The notes beneath the pieces are model-generated. The model was not told the DNA's origin. It saw only the letters and a list, made by a program, of their open reading frames with translations, and ran no database searches. 64,000 nt of DNA from Alterirhizorhabdus solaris (GTDB lineage: Bacteria > Pseudomonadota > Alphaproteobacteria > Sphingomonadales > Sphingomonadaceae): contig NZ_VNIM01000004.1 of assembly GCF_007785815.1 (NCBI RefSeq), forward strand, positions 1 through 64,000, given 5' to 3'. Both the position numbers and the translations under genes were made by a program. Shown in pieces: positions 60,416 through 64,000 of the stretch; the first letter of the stretch is position 1, and each line of letters opens with the position of its first letter.

Positions 60416-60431
60416 CCTCCCCGACGACGGG
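60416..60431. promoter_or_regulatory. Candidate operator, CCTnnC-N4-GACGGG palindrome (site 17)
   Basis: Reads CCTCCCCGACGACGGG, 61 bases upstream of the SDR start at 60355 on the minus strand. Confidence 0.38.
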
Positions 60432-60515
60432 GTCGTCCTGTCATCACCCGACCCAGGCATTGGAGATGAGCGGCGACGACCGCCATCCGCGATACGGGCG
60501 CATCGGCGATTAACC

Positions 60516-61646
60516 TCAGGCCGGCTCTTCCACCGGCGTGAGGTTACGCATGAAGGCGCGGAAATCCTCGCCCAGTTCGGGCAGCGGCAGGCCCAGCTTT
60601 TCAGCGAGGTAGAGCGTCATCAGATTATTGTCCGCGGCGACGTTCTCCGCCGGGATGTTACCCATCGACACCTGCCGGTCGAACGCGCCGAGCGCGACTA
60701 GCGCCATGCGTAGCGCGACGACGATGTCGTAATAATCCATATCCCGCAACGTCGCGCCGGAAGCCCGTTCGTAAAGCGCGATCGTCTCGTCGCGGCCCGG
60801 CAGGCCATCGAGCCGGGCGACCCCGAAGCGGCGGCTGAACAGGTCGTCGAAGTAGAGCCACCATGCCAGATCGAGTTCGCGCGGGCCAAGAGCGGCCAGT
60901 TCCCAATCGATCAGCGCGGCGACGCTGCCGTCCGGCCGCCACATCACGTTCGACGGAGTGGGATCGCCCCACAGCACGCAGACCTCGGCCTCCGCCGGCC
61001 GGTTCGCCAGCACCCAGGCCATGGCGGTATCAAGGATCGGCAGCGACCGCCCCGCGCCGGTCGATCGATGCCATTCGACGAGATTGCCGACATACTGCGC
61101 CAGCCCCGGCGCGCCCCGATCGGGCCGGTCGAGAAACCCGAAGCCTTCGCGCCAGTCGATCGCGTGCAGCGTGGCGAGCGCCTTCAGCGCATTGCCGAAT
61201 GCCGCGCCGCGTTCCGCCGGCGCCATATCGGCAAGCCAGCCCTCGACGTTGTAGTTCGGCCGCTGCGTCGCGGCCTCCCCGTCCACCCGGCCCATGACCA
61301 AAAACGGCGCGCCGAGCACCGCCGGATCGGTCTCGATGCCGACCCACGCCGGCACCGGTACGTCGCCACGCGCATCGAGCGTCGCCATCATGTTCGCTTG
61401 CAAGCTCAGGTCGCTGCCGAACACCACCTCGAACGTCTGTGGCTGGCGTCGCACGACGAGCGTGCGGCGGTGCGGCCCCGCATCATCCCGATACGCCACC
61501 TCGACGAAAAAGATCTCCGCCGAGAAGCCCGAACCGAGTTGCACGTCCATCGGCGCGACGGTCAGCCCGAGCCATTCGGGCCGGGCCTTCACCAGCCATG
61601 CGGTCAGCCGTTCGTGGACAGCCTGGGGGTCGAGCTTCGCGGTCAT
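60516..61646 (-). CDS. Phosphotransferase-family protein (ACAD10-like kinase fold)
   Basis: 376 residues with an intact catalytic loop LWGDPTPSNVMW and metal motif LIDWELAALG. Of the three such proteins in the window this has the most canonical active site. Its family (ACAD10/11 N-terminal-like) phosphorylates 4-hydroxyacyl-CoA in some organisms, so that an acyl-CoA dehydrogenase-like partner can eliminate phosphate. Two acyl-CoA dehydrogenase paralogues are encoded elsewhere in the window. Start ATG follows AGGATGACC-like weak site. Divergent from the flavoprotein at 61796. Confidence 0.86.
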   Translation of the reverse strand: MTAKLDPQAVHERLTAWLVKARPEWLGLTVAPMDVQLGSGFSAEIFFVEVAYRDDAGPHRRTLVVRRQPQTFEVVFGSDLSLQANMMATLDARGDVPVPAWVGIETDPAVLGAPFLVMGRVDGEAATQRPNYNVEGWLADMAPAERGAAFGNALKALATLHAIDWREGFGFLDRPDRGAPGLAQYVGNLVEWHRSTGAGRSLPILDTAMAWVLANRPAEAEVCVLWGDPTPSNVMWRPDGSVAALIDWELAALGPRELDLAWWLYFDDLFSRRFGVARLDGLPGRDETIALYERASGATLRDMDYYDIVVALRMALVALGAFDRQVSMGNIPAENVAADNNLMTLYLAEKLGLPLPELGEDFRAFMRNLTPVEEPA

Positions 61647-61707
61647 CCTGTCACTCGCTTTTCACTTTATCGACATCGGTCATGTCGCGGGAACCGCAAG
61701 GTCGCCA

Positions 61708-61723
61708 CCTATCCGAGTGCGGG
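61708..61723. promoter_or_regulatory. Candidate operator, CCTnnC-N4-GnnRGG-like palindrome (site 18), between divergent genes
   Basis: Reads CCTATCCGAGTGCGGG. It lies 62 bases from the phosphotransferase start (61646, minus) and 72 bases from the flavoprotein start (61796, plus). The right arm is weaker (TGCGGG). Confidence 0.38.
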
Positions 61724-61795
61724 CAGACCCTGCCTTGCGGAAGGCTCGCCGCCTAACCCGAGCCTGTACTGATGCGACACAACTGGAGAATACGC

Positions 61796-63373
61796 ATGAT
61801 CGAGGAAGCGGACGTCGTCATCGTCGGGGCCGGCCACAACGGCATGGCGGCGGCCGGCTATCTCAGCCGTGCAGGCAAGCGCGTCGTCGTGGTTGAACGG
61901 CTCGGCAAGGTCGGGGGGATGACCAGTGCCGGCTATATGATCCCGGAGGCGCCGGAGCACCTTGTCACGCCGTGCGCGGTGGAACTGCTGTTCGTGCGCG
62001 GCACCGGCCTGATCGAGGATCTGGAGCTGGAGAAACATGGCCTGCGCTGGACCGATCCCGATCCCACCTATGCCTATCTCGATCCGGACGGCAGCTCGAT
62101 CTGCCTGTTCCGCGATCCCCAGCGGACCGCCGACGACATGGCGCGGCTCAACCGCAACGACGGGAACAATTATCTGAAATTCCTCAAGCTGCTCGATGCG
62201 CTGATGGATATCGGCTTCCCGCTAATGCAGGCGGAGCCGGGCAGGCCCGAGGCGGGCAACCTCGTGCGGATGATCGGCAGCGCGGTCCGCAACGTGAAGC
62301 TGAAGAACGAATTGCAGATCATGGCTGCCGGCACTGCCGACCAGATCGCTTGCGAGTGGTTCGAGCATCCGGCGTCGATCGCGTTGCTGACCAATACCGC
62401 CGCAGGGGCCGGGCCGATCGACGACGATGGCAACGCCGCCGCCTACATGATCCTCGCCGTGCTTCACCGGCTCGGCACCGGCAAGCCGATCGGCAGCCTT
62501 CAGGCGTTCGCCGATGCGATGGCCCGCAGCGTCACCGCCTCGGGCGCCGACATCCGGCTGAACGCGCCCGTCGCCGAAATCCTGATCGAGGATGGCGCGG
62601 CGCGAGGCGTGCGACTGGAAGACGGGCGGATCATCAAGGCGAAGGCGGTGATCGCCAGCTGCGACCCACGGACAGCCTTTGCGATGACCACCCCCGGCAG
62701 GGTGGAGCGGCGGCTGCTCAAGCGGATCGAGCATGCCCCCGCCAATCGTAGCAACGCCGCACCGTTCCTCGCCAATATCGCCATGTCGAAGCCGCTGACG
62801 CTCAGACGCCATCAGGATCTGCGTCACGACGGCGCCGATCTCAACAAGGCGGTCGGCTATATCGGAACGCCCGAGGAAGTGCGCGAGAGTTTTGCCGCCG
62901 CGCGGCGGGGGGACATCCCCAAACGCCACGCGCTATCGGTGACGCCGCTGTCCAATTCAGATCCGACGCAGGCGCCGGCGGGCGGATCGCTCGCCTATGT
63001 CTATGTGCCGGCGATGGCGGTGGACGCACGCGAGGGATGGTCGCCCGCGCTCAAGGATCGCACGGTGGCGGATCTGAAGGCGCAGATGTCCGAGTTCTAC
63101 GACGGCTTCGATTCGGAAGTCGGCCGCTTCGTCGAGACGCCGCGCGATCGCGAGAAGCGATTGAACGTCACCAACGGCTGCGTCACCCATATCGACTTCG
63201 GTTCGCTGCGATCGGGCCAGAACCGCCCCGCGACCGGTTTCGGCGGCCCGAAGCCGGCGGTGCCTGGCCTTTATGTCGGCGGGGCCGGCGCGCATCCCGG
63301 CGGCGGCATCTCGGGCATACCGGGGCGGATCGCCGCGAAGCGGGTGTTGCGCCAGTTCAGGACCGCGAAGTAA
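61796..63373 (+). CDS. CrtI/PYROXD2-like FAD-dependent oxidoreductase
   Basis: 525 residues. ADVVIVGAGHNGMAAAGYLS binds FAD, followed by ERLGKVGGMTSAGYMIPEAP, and the C-terminal cofactor cap is GLYVGGAGAHPGGGISGIPG, as in phytoene-desaturase-like and PYROXD2 proteins. Such enzymes desaturate polyenes or other chains; the closest bacterial relatives are mostly uncharacterised. It is unlikely to be a carotenoid enzyme because no other carotenoid gene is near. It starts after CTGGAGAATACGC and ends directly against the stop of the convergent TetR gene. Confidence 0.85.
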   Translation: MIEEADVVIVGAGHNGMAAAGYLSRAGKRVVVVERLGKVGGMTSAGYMIPEAPEHLVTPCAVELLFVRGTGLIEDLELEKHGLRWTDPDPTYAYLDPDGSSICLFRDPQRTADDMARLNRNDGNNYLKFLKLLDALMDIGFPLMQAEPGRPEAGNLVRMIGSAVRNVKLKNELQIMAAGTADQIACEWFEHPASIALLTNTAAGAGPIDDDGNAAAYMILAVLHRLGTGKPIGSLQAFADAMARSVTASGADIRLNAPVAEILIEDGAARGVRLEDGRIIKAKAVIASCDPRTAFAMTTPGRVERRLLKRIEHAPANRSNAAPFLANIAMSKPLTLRRHQDLRHDGADLNKAVGYIGTPEEVRESFAAARRGDIPKRHALSVTPLSNSDPTQAPAGGSLAYVYVPAMAVDAREGWSPALKDRTVADLKAQMSEFYDGFDSEVGRFVETPRDREKRLNVTNGCVTHIDFGSLRSGQNRPATGFGGPKPAVPGLYVGGAGAHPGGGISGIPGRIAAKRVLRQFRTAK

Positions 63374-64000
63374 TCAGCCGAGCAGCCCGCCGAGCAGGAA
63401 GTTGGCGAGCCGATCGACTTGGTCATCCACCTTTCGACCGTCGCGCTCATCGGGTTCGCCGATCAGATCGAGCAACGGCCGGCTGGCGAAATAGAAACCC
63501 GCCCCCTCCACCAGCAGCGCCATGAACGCGCTGGTGGAGAGCGACCGCATCGTCCGCCGCGCGGCCACCTCCGCGAACAACGCATCCAGCCGTTGCTTGA
63601 ACGGCCGGATGTAGATCTCCACGATATAGTCCAGCCGCCAGGTCGCGCGGCGTCCCTCGGCGTGGGTGATGCCGACCCAGTCGGGGTTCGCCGCCGCCCA
63701 CGCGCAGAAGCGATGCACCAGCAGCCGCAACCGTGCCTCCGGATCGTCGGGCAGTTCGTCGAACGCGGTGAACACGGGCCCGCCGAACCGGGCCACCCGC
63801 CAGTCGATCGCGCGCTTCCACAGGTCCGCCTTGGATCCGAACCGCACGTTCAGCAGATTGTGGCTGACGCTAAGCTGCTTGGCGATCTCGCGAACCGTCG
63901 TGCCCTCGTAGCCGAGCGAGGCGAAGGCGCTGAAGACATGATCGAGCATCCGCTCCTCGGACACCGCCGTTTCCTGCGCCGGGCGCCCCCGCCGACGCGG
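63374..64000 (-). CDS. TetR-family transcriptional regulator (5' end outside the window)
   Basis: The reading frame is open to the window edge; the visible part begins PRRRGRPAQETAVSEERMLDH, a basic lead typical of TetR proteins, so the true start is upstream. The helix-turn-helix is LGYEGTTVREIAKQLSVSHNLLNVRFGSKADLW. The C-terminal domain has ARFGGPVFTAFDELPDDPEARL. It is another candidate for the regulator of the CCT-type palindromes. Its stop codon directly abuts that of the flavoprotein gene. Confidence 0.88.
   Translation of the reverse strand, partial: PRRRGRPAQETAVSEERMLDHVFSAFASLGYEGTTVREIAKQLSVSHNLLNVRFGSKADLWKRAIDWRVARFGGPVFTAFDELPDDPEARLRLLVHRFCAWAAANPDWVGITHAEGRRATWRLDYIVEIYIRPFKQRLDALFAEVAARRTMRSLSTSAFMALLVEGAGFYFASRPLLDLIGEPDERDGRKVDDQVDRLANFLLGGLLG

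Noticed and set aside
61796-63373. Carotenoid biosynthesis role (phytoene desaturase)
   Set aside because: The fold fits, but no crtB, crtE or crtY neighbours exist and the protein fits the PYROXD2-like branch.
1-64000. CRISPR arrays, insertion sequences, integrases, plasmid or phage genes
   Set aside because: No spaced direct-repeat arrays, transposase or recombinase motifs were seen on either strand.

Overview
The window is GC-rich, densely packed DNA from an alphaproteobacterium, most likely a sphingomonad (Sphingomonas, Rhizorhabdus or Novosphingobium type). The signs are four large TonB-dependent receptors with sphingomonad-style plugs, many short-chain dehydrogenases, many NTF2-fold (SnoaL or limonene-epoxide-hydrolase type) small proteins, two related P450s and a Rieske oxygenase. 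No ribosomal RNA, integrase, transposase or CRISPR array is visible.

Layout. 1-2369 looks like ordinary chromosome: a cyclophilin (5' end cut), an MHS-type transporter and tRNA-Glu(CTC). A gene-poor 600-base gap follows, and from about 2970 to about 55750 the sequence is one long peripheral-catabolism region. 2970-9115: NTF2 protein, zinc-free MDR reductase, two SDRs, a VOC protein and receptor 1. 9161-15835: a [3Fe-4S] ferredoxin diverging from an operon for Rieske oxygenase alpha and beta, ferredoxin reductase, SDR, TetR regulator, HsaA-like flavin monooxygenase and a gamma-carbonic-anhydrase-like protein. 15832-20802 (minus): P450, acyl-CoA dehydrogenase and receptor 2. 21215-27085: a small exported protein, an F420-type LLM enzyme, NTF2 protein, DUF1214 protein, KstD-like flavoprotein and SDR. 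27165-33853: receptor 3, CMD protein, a 3-hydroxyisobutyrate-dehydrogenase-like enzyme, an MFS transporter and a kinase-fold phosphotransferase. 33989-40088: two NTF2 proteins, a membrane PQQ dehydrogenase and receptor 4. 40360-44525: a beta-oxidation-like operon (acyl-CoA dehydrogenase, two hotdog proteins, VOC, alpha/beta hydrolase, SDR). 44538-50907: second P450, a frameshifted NTF2 gene, phosphotransferase, Old Yellow Enzyme, SDR and NTF2 proteins. 50924-55747 (minus): an F420 module with FO synthase fbiC (frameshifted as written), SDR, NADPH:F420 reductase and an F420-type LLM enzyme. 55952-64000: LysR regulator, mmsA, mmsB, SDR, phosphotransferase, a CrtI/PYROXD2-like flavoprotein and a TetR regulator cut by the window edge.

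How it may work together (inference): receptors and MFS proteins import a hydrophobic or polycyclic substrate. P450s, the Rieske oxygenase, the flavin monooxygenase and the PQQ enzyme oxidise it. KstD-like, OYE, MDR, LLM/F420 and SDR enzymes adjust its redox state, and acyl-CoA dehydrogenase/hydratase modules plus mmsAB carry products to central metabolism. The substrate cannot be read from the sequence.

The most interesting signal is a recurring 16-bp imperfect palindrome, roughly CCTnnC-N4-GnnRGG. I see it at about 17 places, usually 52-63 bases upstream of a start codon and often midway between divergent genes. It is absent upstream of the flanking housekeeping-like genes I checked, so it is a candidate operator for a cluster-wide regulon. 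Two genes (fbiC and a limonene-epoxide-hydrolase-like gene) carry single-base frameshifts in short homopolymers.
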